Shown: positions 43,576 to 54,544 of the stretch, piece after piece
How the letters are laid out: every line of letters begins with the position of its first letter
Numbering within the stretch: position 1 is the first letter of the stretch
NCBI GenBank assembly: GCA_002189035.1
Contig: NEEC01000002.1
Location: forward strand, 4,115,001 to 4,179,000
Direction of reading: 5' to 3'
DNA from: Utricularia gibba
Taxonomy: Eukaryota; Streptophyta; Magnoliopsida; Lamiales; Lentibulariaceae
DNA length: 64,000 bases
Position numbers and translations under genes: made by a program
Notes under the pieces: generated by a model
What the model saw: only the letters and a program-made list of their open reading frames with translations
Told to the model about the DNA's origin: nothing
Databases searched by the model: none

Positions 43576-44517
43576 TCATAGTCTCTTTCCTAGAAATAAC
43601 ATCAATCTTAGAAAAATTCTGAATAAATCTCCGTAAAAATCAACATGCCTCATAAATGATCTCACATCCTTAACATCAATGGGATACGGTAATTCAGTCA
43701 TAATCTCAATTTTTGCTTTGCCTACCTCAATACCTTTCCTAGAAATAACATGGTCAAGCACAATTCCATGATCAACCATAAAATGGCATTTTTCAGAATT
43801 AAGAACAAGATTTTTTTCAACACATTTTTGCAATACTTGATCCAAATGGTGTAAACATGACTCATAATTCTCTCCATATATTTTAAAATCGTCCATAAAA
43901 ATTTCAATAAAATCCTCACCTAAGTTTGAGAAGATGCTGGTCATACACCTCTGGAAGGTAGCAGGGGCATTGCACAACCCAAAGGGCATCCTTCTATAGG
44001 TATAAGTTCCAAATGGACAAGTAAAAGTTGTCTTGTCTTGATCCATACCTGAAATTGCAATTTGGTTATATCCACAATAACCATCTAAAAAGCAATAAAA
44101 AGATTTTCATGCTAATTTTTCAAGCATTTGATCAATGAAAGGTAAAGGGTAATGATCCTTCTTGGTCACTTCATTCAATTTCCTATAGTCTATGCACACT
44201 TTCCACACATTTTGGATTCTTTGTGGCACCTGTTCTCCCTTCTCATTCTCCACCACTGTCATACCAATTTTCTTGAGCACCACATGGATTGGACTCACCC
44301 ATTTACTGTCTGTGATGGAATAGATAATACCTACATCATGAAGTTTGACAATTTCCTTCTTTACCACTTCGATCATGTTGGGGTTGAGGCATCTTTGTGG
44401 CTGGCGAACTGGTTTAGCTCCATCTTCTAATAGAATCTTGTGCATACATACTGAAGGAGAGATGCCTTCAATATCTGCAAGGGTCCAACCAATTGCCTTA
44501 TTCTTTCTGATAAGCAC
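43576..44517 (-). pseudogene. Reverse transcriptase of the Athila-type element
   Basis: The frame 44107-44517 carries the fingers (WTLADIEGISPSVCMHKI, VCIDYRKLNEVTKKDHYPLP). The frame 43576-44046 carries the palm, with FGLCNAPATFQRCM and the active-site box IFMDDFKIYG, then LNSEKCHFMV. The two are separated by a short decayed stretch, including in-frame stops near 44050-44106. The FMDD residues are intact. Confidence 0.9.
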
Positions 44518-44685
44518 CTCTAGCAGTCACGATTCTTGGTCTAAGCTAAGACTATTACAGATGATAACAGGGTTGTTCATTTCTTCATCCAAGAATGCGT
44601 ACTTCAGGTGTGTGGGCAGTGGCTTCAACTCAGCTGTTCTCTCCTCCAGGGTCTTGATTTGCATAGCATTCACTTGTTCTGACCC

Positions 44686-45381
44686 TTATTCAGCTTCCAC
44701 TCTTGCAAAAAATGATTCCTCATGCTCTTCTTCCTTCTCTTGAATGACCTTCTCAAAATGCTCCTCAACCAATTTATCCATGACGTCCACTGAGCATAGA
44801 CTCTCAAGGATGATGGTTGTATCCCTTGAACTTCCAGCAGGCATATTCACCACATAGAAGTCTGTTGGAAACACTAGCAGCTCAATCTTCACTAGAACAT
44901 CTTCAACCAAGCCTTTTGGAGAAATAACTCTTCGGTCAGCAAGCTCAATTTGCACTCCTGAGGCTTATAGAGATCCTAACCTGAGAGTCTCATACATAGA
45001 AAATGACATCAAGTTTATAGAGGCTCCTAGGTCAGCCATTGCTTTCCTGATGTTCAGGTCGCCTATTTTGCAAGGAATAAAAAATGTTCCAGGATCCTTG
45101 CGTTTTTCAGGTAGCTTCCAAGTCAAAAGGGCTGAGCAACTTTCACTTAGCTTCACCTTGCCTTTTTCCTTCATTTTTGGCTTTGACATATTGAGCTGCT
45201 TAAGGTACTTCACGCTTTTAGGCACTAAGTCAATACACTCCAACAATGTCAAATTTAATTGGGTATTACCCAAAGCTCTCAACATTTTTTCTTTCTCATT
45301 TTGCTCCTCTCTCACTTTCAGCGTTCCTAGAAATGGTGGTGGGGTTACTTTTACCATGAGAGGTTCTGTAGCAATTTCCAC
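44686..45381 (-). pseudogene. Aspartic protease region of the Athila-type element
   Basis: The frame 44965-45381 has TFFIPCKIGDLNIRKAMADL followed by GASINLMSFSMYE. In Athila proteases the active-site triad appears as DLGAS-type variants, and here it reads DLGAS. The frame 44686-44955 continues with LADRRVISPKGLVEDVLVKI and FYVVNMP, the second half of the fold. It would cleave the gag-pol precursor. A stop at 44962-44964 divides the two. Confidence 0.8.
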
Positions 45382-45899
45382 CTTCTATTCTTCAGCATCT
45401 CTTTCCACCACAACTTCATATTCTTCTCTCGCCGCTAAATTACTCTCAATTTGGACTCATTCTCTTCCAGGTTTTTCTTTTCTGCTTCTCAATGTCATTG
45501 CGCTGATATTTTGTCCTTCTCTAGAGTTGGGATTCTATTTGGCTTGCGACAGTAGGCTTCCTTTTTGCTTCAGTTCCCTAACCTCTGTTGCTAGCTGAGT
45601 AACTTGAATTTCCAGATTCTTGATAGCTTGTTAGTTCTCAGCTTGGTTTCTGATGGATTGGATCATAAAAATCTTCAAAATATCCTCCAATGAACTTCCA
45701 GAATTTCCTCCCGAATTATTCTGGTTTGGAGGCTGAAAGTGCTGTTGCATCTGTTGGTTTGGTTTGCGAAATGGTGGAGCTTGATAAGAACGTTGCTGCT
45801 GCTCCTAGAAATTTTGCTGAAATCCTTGCTGTCCAGCAAATGAACTCTCACCCTAGTAAGAATTATCATTGTTACTTCATCTGAAATTCGAATGATCCC

Positions 45900-46967
45900 T
45901 CCATCCAGGATTTAGGTGTTCAGTAGGGATCATATTTCTTCCTTTGTGGCTCCATATATCCCATAGCTTTCATATGCTCCTCCTCCATCAATTCGAGACA
46001 TTTATCAGCAATATGTCTCATCCTGTGGCAGTTCCTACAAGGCATATTTTTAGCTTGGAATAAAAATAACTCCTTCATCATCTTACATATGTCATCCACA
46101 TTTTTCATCAGCTCACTTTCTGATGACTTTGGCTTGCATTCTAGCTCATAGACTGTTCTGTTTGACACTTGCTTCCTAATGATGTGCCTGAAGTGCTCAG
46201 CCAACTCCTCAAGCAATGCAAGAGCCTATGTGGGAGTCTTTTTCCTCAAAAACCCACCTACTACAGAATCCACCATAGCTCTATCTGTGCATAGAAGTCT
46301 ATCATAAAAATATTTGACCAATGCATTGGTCTGAAATCCATGATGTGGGTAGTATCCTAGCAGATGATTAAAACGCTCTCAATATTTATGTAAAGATTCA
46401 CCATTTGACTGCTCAATGTCATTGATTTCCTTATTCCTTCAGCCGTTGAAGCAGGGAAATATTTGCTGAGAAATACTTTCTTCATCCCACTCCAATCTTT
46501 GATGCTCTCAGGCTTCAAAGAGTTGAATCACTTTTTTGCACTTCCTTCTAGTGTAAATTGGAATCCCCTCATACATATGGCATCCTCAGTCATCCCAGCA
46601 CTCTTAAAAGATGTGCAAATAGAGGTGACATTATCAAGATGTTCATGTGGGTTTTCACCCACTTTCCCATAATATTAAGGTAGAAAATTAATCATAGATA
46701 GCTTTAATTCGTTGGCTATGTCATCAGAAAACCTGATACACAACCCCTATACGTATGGTCAATTGCATCAAGTTCATTCAGGGTCTTCTCCTGTTCCGCC
46801 ATGATAAAATTAGCTTGAGTTACAATAGGGAGTCTGCTCAACCTTGCTGCTTCTCTCACCCTTGTGCAGTTCTTGCTGATAGGTCTCTCGATTTCTGGAT
46901 AGATAACAAGATCGCCTACACTAGAAGAACGCAAATGTATCAACCAAATCTCAAAACAATTAAACAC
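45900..46967 (-). pseudogene. gag of the Athila-type element with CCHC zinc knuckle
   Basis: The start is MAEQEKTLNELDAIDHTYRG (inside frame 46716-46967). Broken frames in the 46220-46700 stretch hold the capsid-like retrotransposon gag core. The frame 45920-46216 ends with a canonical knuckle, CRNCHRMRHIADKC (C-x2-C-x4-H-x4-C). Gag packages the element RNA in cytoplasmic particles. At least three frame breaks are visible. Confidence 0.8.
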
Positions 46968-46970
46968 CGC

Positions 46971-46988
46971 TCCCCGGCAACGGCACCA
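46971..46988 (-). other. Primer-binding site, tRNA-Asp type (one mismatch)
   Basis: The minus strand reads TGGTGCCGTTGCCGGGGA, differing by one base from the perfect tRNA-Asp site at 6770-6787. It lies three bases inside the LTR end at 46992. Confidence 0.9.
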
Positions 46989-46991
46989 ATT

Positions 46992-48127
46992 TGATAAACG
47001 AGGGAAAGGAAAGCATCTTCAGAAGACATCTTAATCAATATATTGTTCTCAAGGCTAAACAACAACATAAGATGCGTAACAGAGCATAAACAGTAAGTTT
47101 TTCAAGTAGGGAAAACGAAAACTAGTCTCAACTAAGAGCAGTGTTCATCAAGAACGAAAGAAAATCTTCAAAAGGGAAGCTTGTTCTTCTCTATCGTTAT
47201 CCCACTCCTTCTTCCCCTAGAAAAAATTCTCCAGAAAGCTATGTCGTGTGTCTCCAATGGGGGAAATCTTTTTTATCCCTCCATCTTGTCCCCCTTTTTA
47301 TCCAAAATCCTATTTTTTCATTTCTTGGATTTTGTATGTACTCCTTTTCAGACATTTTTCCTCATCCTTGCTACTACACTGTTCATATTTGGCTCATTGG
47401 GATTTGTGTTGACGACATATGCTGCATTGCTCAAAGAAAACTGTTAAATGTCATTTTCTAGTTTATTATTAGGTATTATTATGTATTAATCTAGTGTTAA
47501 GTCTCCCAATTAGGAATTATATTGATAAGTAATTGATTTTCCTAGAAAAATTCTATTTTCCTATTTTGTATATATTTTCTTTGTCTTTTTCGTGCACTTT
47601 GACCGAGATATGTCAGGAGGCAGTTGTGGAGTGTTGCGGGAGGATAGACTCTGACTTGTCGTGCCTTGCACATAACTTGGAAAAATTGTGGGTGGAAGAC
47701 TGACATGGTATGTCAGAGTTTGCAGCAATGATTGGGCGCACTCAAAGGAAAGCTGGTGGCACACACAAGACACGGTATGTCTGACTTAATCTTCCCTCAT
47801 TTACTCCCACGCACTGTTCCTGATTCTAGCACTGTTCTCGGCCTGAACTTGCAGACTACAGGCGGCAGAACAGTGCCCTTTGTCTTCTACAGCTTGGTGA
47901 CTTGCACGAAATCCAGATTTCTTCCTTGACTTTCGGGTTGCTGCTAGACTCCAAAATCGGGTTAGACATGGGGTGGACTAAATCAAAGGATTTAGCCCAC
48001 TAATACACCAAAAATCATATTTTACCTAATCAAATAAAAATACTAAAAATTATAAAATTAGCATTTAAACATAATTAAAAATTTATGATTTTTCATATCT
48101 TAAAACATGAAAATTTGTCTGTTATCA
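46992..48127 (-). repeat. 5' LTR of the Athila-type element
   Basis: On the minus strand it starts TGATAACAGACAAATTTTC and ends CCTCGTTTATCA next to the PBS. Its first third matches the LTR at 61556-62930 (gggctaaatcctttgattta, accccatNtctaacccg), while its last third matches the solo LTR at 24481-25591. It may therefore be a recombinant between two LTR subfamilies. Confidence 0.75.
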
Positions 48128-49076
48128 ATTCTTCTCCCCTCCAAGGAGGAATAATACTTAGCTTCCATTTTTCGTTCTGTTTTCATGACCTTTTGTGGCT
48201 AAAACCCCTTAGTTTCTAGGAGAAAATGAAAATTTCTTCCATGTCTTGAGCACTACACTCGGTTCTTCATTGAACTCATTCCGAATTTTGCATACTTACA
48301 CACATTTTGTTGCAGTCTTTCTATAACGACTCTTATTCACGGTTCATGAGTAGCAAGCCACTCCTCACGAGTCTTGATGAAGAGCAAGGTGAAGAGCACC
48401 AACTCCAACCCTATTGGTTCGAGAGAAGTTGCGAATTGTTTGTGACCGAGGTACCGCGATAGTGGACAGGTAGTGACCTCGTGCCTGCCACTGGTCATTG
48501 GCAACAGTTGGGCACACGCGCACAATTCGGTTTTGAAGGCAATCGACGGCAAACCTCTTGTCTTCTTAATCGTCCAAGGGGGAATCACATGAGGCTATTC
48601 CTGTGCCTCCTTATCAATCAGAGTGTAAGGGAGAGTAGATTATTCCTTACTCCTAGAACCAGCTATTCGGAGGGAATCAGTGAAACAAAGTCCACTTCCC
48701 AGGAACTGCAACCCATAGTCAAGGTTCATCACTTAGATTGTAACTTTTATTTTTGCATCTCAAAGATCCCTTTTTACAAATCCGTGACAATTTGTGAAAG
48801 TTTCCTATAAAACACTTTTCGCAAAACTCAACTCCCTGATATCGATACTTGTACTACGCTCTTTTGTGTTCTATGTTTTATATATTTAAAATTTGTTGAA
48901 GAAACGACATGCAACAAAAACTATTAGAAGTAAGGTAGATTTAGTCCCAACTAAGACTAAAATAACACAACTACGTAATATGCGCAAAAATATAGAACTA
49001 GACAGTAAAACTTAATTTTTGTAACACAATATGAGTCATTTCCCTATACTCAATCACTCAAAAATATGTGTTATCA
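48128..49076 (-). repeat. Second Athila-type LTR piece upstream of the 5' LTR
   Basis: The minus-strand start TGATAACACATATTTTTGAG matches the beginning of the solo LTR at 24481, and similarity continues through cctagttctatatttttgc. Towards 48128 similarity to known copies is lost. It may be a truncated LTR into which, or next to which, the younger LTR was inserted. Confidence 0.55.
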
Positions 49077-49495
49077 CACATGCAACAGGACATGTGATGC
49101 ACATGTAAGATGGCACGTGGCATGCACATAATGATGGTCACTTGAATACATTTGATTGGCTAGACTAGTCTAAAGTAGAACAAGTTAAAACTAAATAGCA
49201 AAGTCCTTAAAGCTTGAATCCTCACATTTTACCCCAGAATAATAAATACTACGCAAAGTGGTCATAATATACAGCCCAGCCCAAATGGCCTGATTGTTCC
49301 TGGGCCTAGATTAATAATAAATTCACCCCAACAAGCAAATCAATGTAATATAGGCCCAAAATACGTTTTTCACTAAATAAATTCACTAACACTAATTTAC
49401 CCTATTTCACTTGACATTTTTACGTATTCTAACTCACCTAAATCCTTATCCCAACAGTGAAAAATAATCATAAATACTACCAATTTTGACACAAC
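49077..49495. other. Spacer without recognised content
   Basis: No ORF, repeat or motif that I can support. Confidence 0.5.
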
Positions 49496-49499
49496 ATCA

Positions 49500-50501
49500 A
49501 CGTCCATAGGTATGTGGCTCTTCAATGCCCATTATTTTTCCAAATCGCATCACAAGTGAAGCGAATCCTCCATTTGCATCCCTGCTCCTTCATCTTATAA
49601 CAATGATATTCATTGTACATCCCCTGCTACACTTTATATGATACAAATTTACGACCACTTTTGAAACTGTATTTCACCACATCATTAATGAAGACTTATT
49701 TTGATTTAAATCGTTGACGTTTGAAGAATGAAGTGGGCACTAAGTTAATGGAATATGAGATATCTCTAGAATATGAATCTTCATCTTGTAAATCATTTCT
49801 AATAAAATTAGAAGGTGCTCAATGTGTGTCATCAATATCAGTTGATTCATGATTGAAAAAATCTTGTTTCCCTTCTTTTTCCTCATTTATATCCACGGAT
49901 TCCTCGATAGCCTCATTTCTTTGTACATCATAATTACAATCACAATCTTGCAACTCATCAAATAAAATGTCATTGGTGTCCAATTGGTCAAGCATATCAT
50001 CGTCGTCTTTTCACACAAAAAATAATCAAAATGAAGTAATATCTACCAATGGAATACAATTAAAGCATGGATATTTTAAAATTTTAGGGATTTCATCATA
50101 CCATCTTTTTGTGCATTTTTAACATTCTCAACATTCAAGTCACCATCAAACCCCACATTCTGCACTTCCACTACCTTTGGAACTTGATGAACAAAAATAT
50201 AAAATCTCAAATGTGCATGTGTCAGATTGAAAGCATATAATAAATCATGGTTGGAGCTAATACCCAGAATTTGTGTACCACCAAAAGAAGAGTCATAAAA
50301 TTGAATACTTATTTAAATTTCAAATTGGATTGGATATACATCATATATTGAATATAATTCTTCTCACAGACGACTCAATGATATCATGCCATTAAAACTT
50401 TGAATGCACACTGGTGGCATATCATATGCTATATAATTGTTGGGATATTCAATCACATTACCTCCATAGAAAATTTTTTCACTGATAATAATTGAATCCA
50501 T
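49500..50501 (-). pseudogene. Mutator-like (MULE) transposase N-terminal relic
   Basis: From an ATG at 50501 the minus strand reads MDSIIISEKIFYGGNVIEYP, a typical MULE start, and stays in frame for about 120 codons apart from two stops. After a probable intron (about 49990-50090) come an acidic stretch and YNEYHCYKMKEQGCKWRIRF, the first half of the Cys/His DNA-binding domain of MuDR-type transposases. The catalytic domain is absent. It has few lesions, so decay is relatively recent. Confidence 0.7.
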
Positions 50502-50878
50502 CTACTTACCTGCAATAGCTGAAATTAACTCTAGAATGAGAAAGAAGAAGGGAGGTGGATGAGTGTACAATTCACGAGGGGCAACATTTATATGATACAA
50601 AAGCACAATGTTGGGTAACAATGTAGGGACACCATGTCACGAGATATCAACTAATTAGACATATTACTTTTATAAAAGATTGGATGGGACTATACTTATA
50701 CTTTATATCACATCATTGTTTTAAATAATTGATACAATAAGACATGTGACATGGTCAATCATGTATATTAAATAACATAAGCTAGGAGGTTACTAATGGA
50801 TTGAACACTGTTTACTATCAATAACTAGAATCTAAAACCAACTATGTGCTATCTATTATTGTTGAGAAGCCCTAAGAT

Positions 50879-52032
50879 GTGTTTGAATGCTTCTTGTTTT
50901 CTGCAAGCAGCACTCACATGCATCTCGGCAATGTTTACCTCTGTGAGCATGAGGGATGGACGATAATTTTAGTGAAAGCCTTTGAAGTTGGCTTAAAATT
51001 TTCTTTGAACCCATTTTTAATCCATCTATTCACCCATCGAAATCTTCCATTCGATGCTCTTACACCTTCAGCTTTACTTCTGGTTTTTACTTTTCTTCAA
51101 TTTTCGAATGAAGAAGGAATTGAACCAACTATAGTTTGTTTCCTTTACATTGTACAATGGAAGAGTGATCCTCAATCTAGTGGATGGTATTTTCAAACCT
51201 ATAATCACAAGAAATTATTCTCTGTGGCATCTAGAGCTTTTGATAACAAGTGTAAGTATAACATCATTGTTATATCATCAAGTTATGCTAATTGGTCATT
51301 TCCATTTTTATACCTGAGAGGCAAAGCCATTAATACTGATCATGTTTTTTATTTGCTCCATAATGAGGAATATGAGGATATGAAGTCATCTTCACCAAAA
51401 GAATTACCATTGGCAATAGATAAAAAACAAGTCTCAATAGCTTAGGTGCTTAGGAATGAATGTCCCAGGTAATGTATGTTTTTTCATTTATGCTCATCAA
51501 CAATAACTACAAATATATCACATGCCGGATTACATCATATTTGAGGAGTTTCGGAATGGAATCAGGTAGAAGAGGAGCCAAGATGGGGCCATCGAAAATA
51601 GAGAGCACAACAACAACAAATTGATGAAGAAGGTGAAAATGAGGACATGGAGGAAGAAATCAAGGAATAGAGTAGCATGCCAAACATTCCAACTTCTTCT
51701 AAAATAGAAAACCTCAAAAGAAAGGTGCAAGAAAATGAGCCATCGTTGAAGATCTCAAGAATGCTAAAGAGGAGTTGATTGGTGTTAAGAATACACTGCA
51801 AGTCTTAAGAAAAGAAGTAGAAAAATTGAACAATGAGTTGACAATTCAAAGGTCAAAAGTGAAGGCATCTAATGCAACAAATAATAGGTTACAGAAGCAG
51901 TTAGACAATGCTAATCATCTATGGAAGGAAAAAGAGGGGCAAATATATACATTGAACGTGCCCCTTGAAACGACTCCAATTCCAATACAAGTGGTTTATA
52001 CTGAAGAATATGCATATCATTCTAGAAGTTGA
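50879..52032 (+). pseudogene. Transposon-associated ORF with coiled coil
   Basis: The frame 50879-51445 (188 codons) contains WTIILVKAFEVGLKFSLNPF, LPFDALTPSALLLVF and WYFQTYNHKKLFS, the arrangement found in many plant transposon-associated proteins (compare the repeat C ORF). After a gap with stops, the frame 51775-52032 encodes LRKEVEKLNNELTIQRSKVK and further heptad-like sequence, a coiled coil. The minus-strand MULE relic nearby may or may not belong to the same element. Function unknown. Confidence 0.55.
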
Positions 52033-52139
52033 GAAAGTAAAAAGGGAAAGGAAAAGAAGTGGTAGGATAATGGCTTTGATTTTCATTTTTGAATTATTGT
52101 ATGACACATGGTTTTTATGATGAGCTTTTGATTGTGTCA

Positions 52140-53635
52140 ATTATTAGAAATGACTAATTTTTCATATATTGGTTTTTGGTGATTTTGTTTGATATATTGA
52201 AAGAATGCTTCGTTATTGATCTATTTTTCTTTATATTAAAAATGTATCACTCTTCTAGTTTACAATGATTTTTGAAGAGTGCTTAAATAAAAATTAGTAA
52301 TAGACATCTATATCCTATTTCTGGGCATAGACCTCTAGTGTGCACATTGGTGTCTATATAGAAACTATGTGACCCTTCCGTATTATTGTGTTTCCGAAAG
52401 TGTGTGGGATACATATGATTCAAAAACCAAAATTGGGGAAAAACAATTCTTTATTTTTTTATGGACCACTTATTTCATATAAATAATTGTTTTATTCTGT
52501 GATGTATAATATATGTGGATATATATATGATTTAATTTAATTCATCTATGATAATGTTTATATTTTGGTTAGTTGATTATTCAAAAGATGTGTAATATCT
52601 TTTATGTTCATCAAATTTTTGAGAATTCAATGGTAAAAATCAATCCCATAATACATTGTAATTAAATACATGAAATGATCATCTGTCAAATTTCAGTGGG
52701 GCGAGATGGCCATATTTTAAATTAATCTCATTCTAATGAAATGAGGAAGAAAAAAAAAATGAGATCAAAAAGATCATTTCAGGAATTAAAGTGTGGTTTT
52801 TTTGGGGATGAAGAACAACCCAAAATAAAAATGAAATGAAGAAATTGAAGAACACTTAGTTTACTATTCATCATCTTTTTGCATTTATTACTATAAACAT
52901 ATTTGCTATGATCTTTTATGTTTTACCTTATTTCGTATAAATTGTGTCTATGTATTAATAGTTCTAGTTTAGAATTTATTTTTTATCATGATAAACATAA
53001 TACATTAACTTTAATATAACCAATACTTAGCTTCTTGTGATTGACCTTAATTCTACTACATAATATCTTCTAAATTGTATTTATTAATAGTTAGATTTTA
53101 TAAATTTATTTGATATGAAAAATGAAATATTATAATGACCCTAATTTTTTATTTATAAATCAGGAATCTTTATCCCTCAATTTACTTAAACTCATCGATT
53201 TTCTTATTTCCCACATCAATTTCACATGAATCGTTTTCTACATCGATTGGCGTCTTTGTTCACATCAATTTCATAGGAATCATTATTCCTCAAATTCCTT
53301 AAAATCTTGGATTTCCTTAGTTTCCGCGTCAATTTCACATTTCACATGAATCGCTTTCCACATCGATATTACTCTTTGTCCCCATCAATTTCATAGGAAT
53401 CATTATCTCTTATCCCTCCATCTTATTGTGTTCTCAATGAATTCATTATCATCTCCAATTTTATCATTTTCCATATCATCCACGTGTTTGTTTTGTTTGT
53501 GACAAGGGTTTTTCGAAACTACAATCAACAAACATTTTCAAATTAAAATATTAACTTCACACACAATATAATACTGAAAATTATGATGAAAATAATAATA
53601 AGCATTTTCAGGAAACAAAAACTGCTGAGGATTAA
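52140..53635. other. AT-rich spacer with a ~120-bp tandem duplication
   Basis: Two adjacent units (about 53171-53285 and 53286-53405) share acatcaatttcacatgaatc, catcgat and catcaatttcataggaatca. The second unit has a short extra atttcac. The rest is AT-rich without genes. Confidence 0.65.
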
Positions 53636-53698
53636 AACCGGTTGGTTTATTTGATTTTTTATTCTCATTCCGAAAGCACATACAAGAGGATGGCAGCA

Positions 53699-53704
53699 TT
53701 TATT
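53699..53704 (-). terminator. Polyadenylation signal of the 2S albumin gene
   Basis: AATAAA on the minus strand, about 60 bp after the stop codon; a second one lies at 53658-53663. Confidence 0.6.
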
Positions 53705-53761
53705 GACACTTGGGGGTTCTGCTTCATCGTAGCAGACCGACCCCCTTGTGTTTGTTTGTCT

Positions 53762-54259
53762 CTAAACAAAGACAAGGCGGAAGCTGCATTGCTCTGTTCG
53801 CAAGTTGCAGCGGCGTGGGAGTTCTCTGGCCTTCTCATACACCTCCTCCGATCGCCCCCTGCCGCCGACGATGCCTCCCCATCCCTGCCCCTGTTGCTGC
53901 TGCTGCGCTCGTTGAGCCACTTGCTTGATTGCTTCGCATTGGCATTGCTCCTCGAAGTTCCTCAATTCTTCGCAGCATTCTCTCAGACTCTGCTCCTGCT
54001 CCTCAAACGGCTTCTCCACAAGTTCCTCTCCTCGGCCGTACCCCCCGCGGCGCGGCTGAGAAAGGTACCTCTCACAGCTCTGGAGACGGGCGCGCACCTG
54101 TCCCTGGACCTGCTGGCGGCACCGCTGCTGGCTCTCCATCTCTCGACCTTCCTCGGAAAAGGTGGTGGTGGTGATTGTTGTGGTGTAGGAGTTGGCAGTG
54201 ACGACTGCAAGCATCGCCATGGCAACGAGCGCTGCAACTATGGGCCTGTGGTGAGCCAT
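53762..54259 (-). CDS. 2S albumin seed storage protein
   Basis: An intronless gene for 165 residues. It has a signal peptide (MAHHRPIVAALVAMAML..., cleaved near Ala22), a short Thr-rich propeptide (SYTTTITTTT), a small-subunit region (QQRCRQQV...LQSCERYL) and a linker. The large subunit contains LRECCEEL, EEQCQCEAIKQV, a poly-Gln stretch and LPRRCNLRTEQCSF. The eight cysteines follow the conserved C...C...CC...CxC...C...C pattern that forms four disulfides. The precursor enters the ER and is processed in protein storage vacuoles of seeds; members are common food allergens. N- and C-terminal motifs resemble sesame-type 2S albumins. Length is normal for the family. Confidence 0.95.
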   Translation of the reverse strand: MAHHRPIVAALVAMAMLAVVTANSYTTTITTTTFSEEGREMESQQRCRQQVQGQVRARLQSCERYLSQPRRGGYGRGEELVEKPFEEQEQSLRECCEELRNFEEQCQCEAIKQVAQRAQQQQQGQGWGGIVGGRGRSEEVYEKARELPRRCNLRTEQCSFRLVFV

Positions 54260-54316
54260 TGAAAGTGCTTGTGTTGGTGAAGGAGTGAGTGTCTGGGAGG
54301 AGGAGAAAGCTGGATC

Positions 54317-54322
54317 TTATAA
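54317..54322 (-). promoter_or_regulatory. TATA box of the 2S albumin gene
   Basis: TTATAA within CCTTATAAGATCC on the minus strand, about 60 bp before the start codon, leaving a short leader. Confidence 0.65.
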
Positions 54323-54337
54323 GGAATCCCACAGGGC

Positions 54338-54356
54338 TGCATGGCTTTTACGTGTC
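54338..54356 (-). promoter_or_regulatory. RY element and ABRE-like site
   Basis: CATGCA (54338-54343, minus strand) is the core of the RY element bound by the B3 factors ABI3/FUS3/LEC2. ACGTGTC (54350-54356, plus strand) is an ABA-response core. They sit 7 bp apart just upstream of the TATA box, a classic arrangement in seed storage protein promoters. A further CCATGC half-site lies near 54395. Confidence 0.65.
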
Positions 54357-54544
54357 TGTTTGGATAGTAACAGGTGGATCGATCATGAGCAGGAGCAGAA
54401 GCATGGCGTTCCCAAGCTTCCACTTCGATTCGAATGTGCCCGTGAGTGAATGTCGTGAAACCCAATTCAATTGCTCGAAAACTAATAAACCCTGATTAAC
54501 TGCCACCCGTATTCTCAGGCTTTTGAGATTTGCTGAAAACAGTG

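Larger units (their letters stand above)
41881..46991 (-). mobile_element. Athila-type Ty3/gypsy element, internal region, 3' end missing
   Basis: On the minus strand the order is PBS, gag, zinc knuckle, protease, RT, RNase H, integrase, as in Athila elements. It is the best preserved copy in the window, but every domain boundary carries frameshifts or stops. No ATHILA downstream ORF or 3' LTR follows on the low-coordinate side. The 5' LTR lies at 46992-48127. Confidence 0.85.

Noticed and set aside
47141-47461. 106-codon plus-strand ORF
   Set aside because: Lies entirely inside an LTR; its counterpart at 24605-24805 (minus) is an LTR frame too, and both reflect shared repeat sequence rather than a protein.
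53642-54262. 206-codon plus-strand ORF
   Set aside because: It is the antisense shadow of the 2S albumin gene; the minus-strand frame has signal peptide, eight-cysteine pattern and promoter motifs, while this frame has only Leu/Ala-rich low-complexity sequence.
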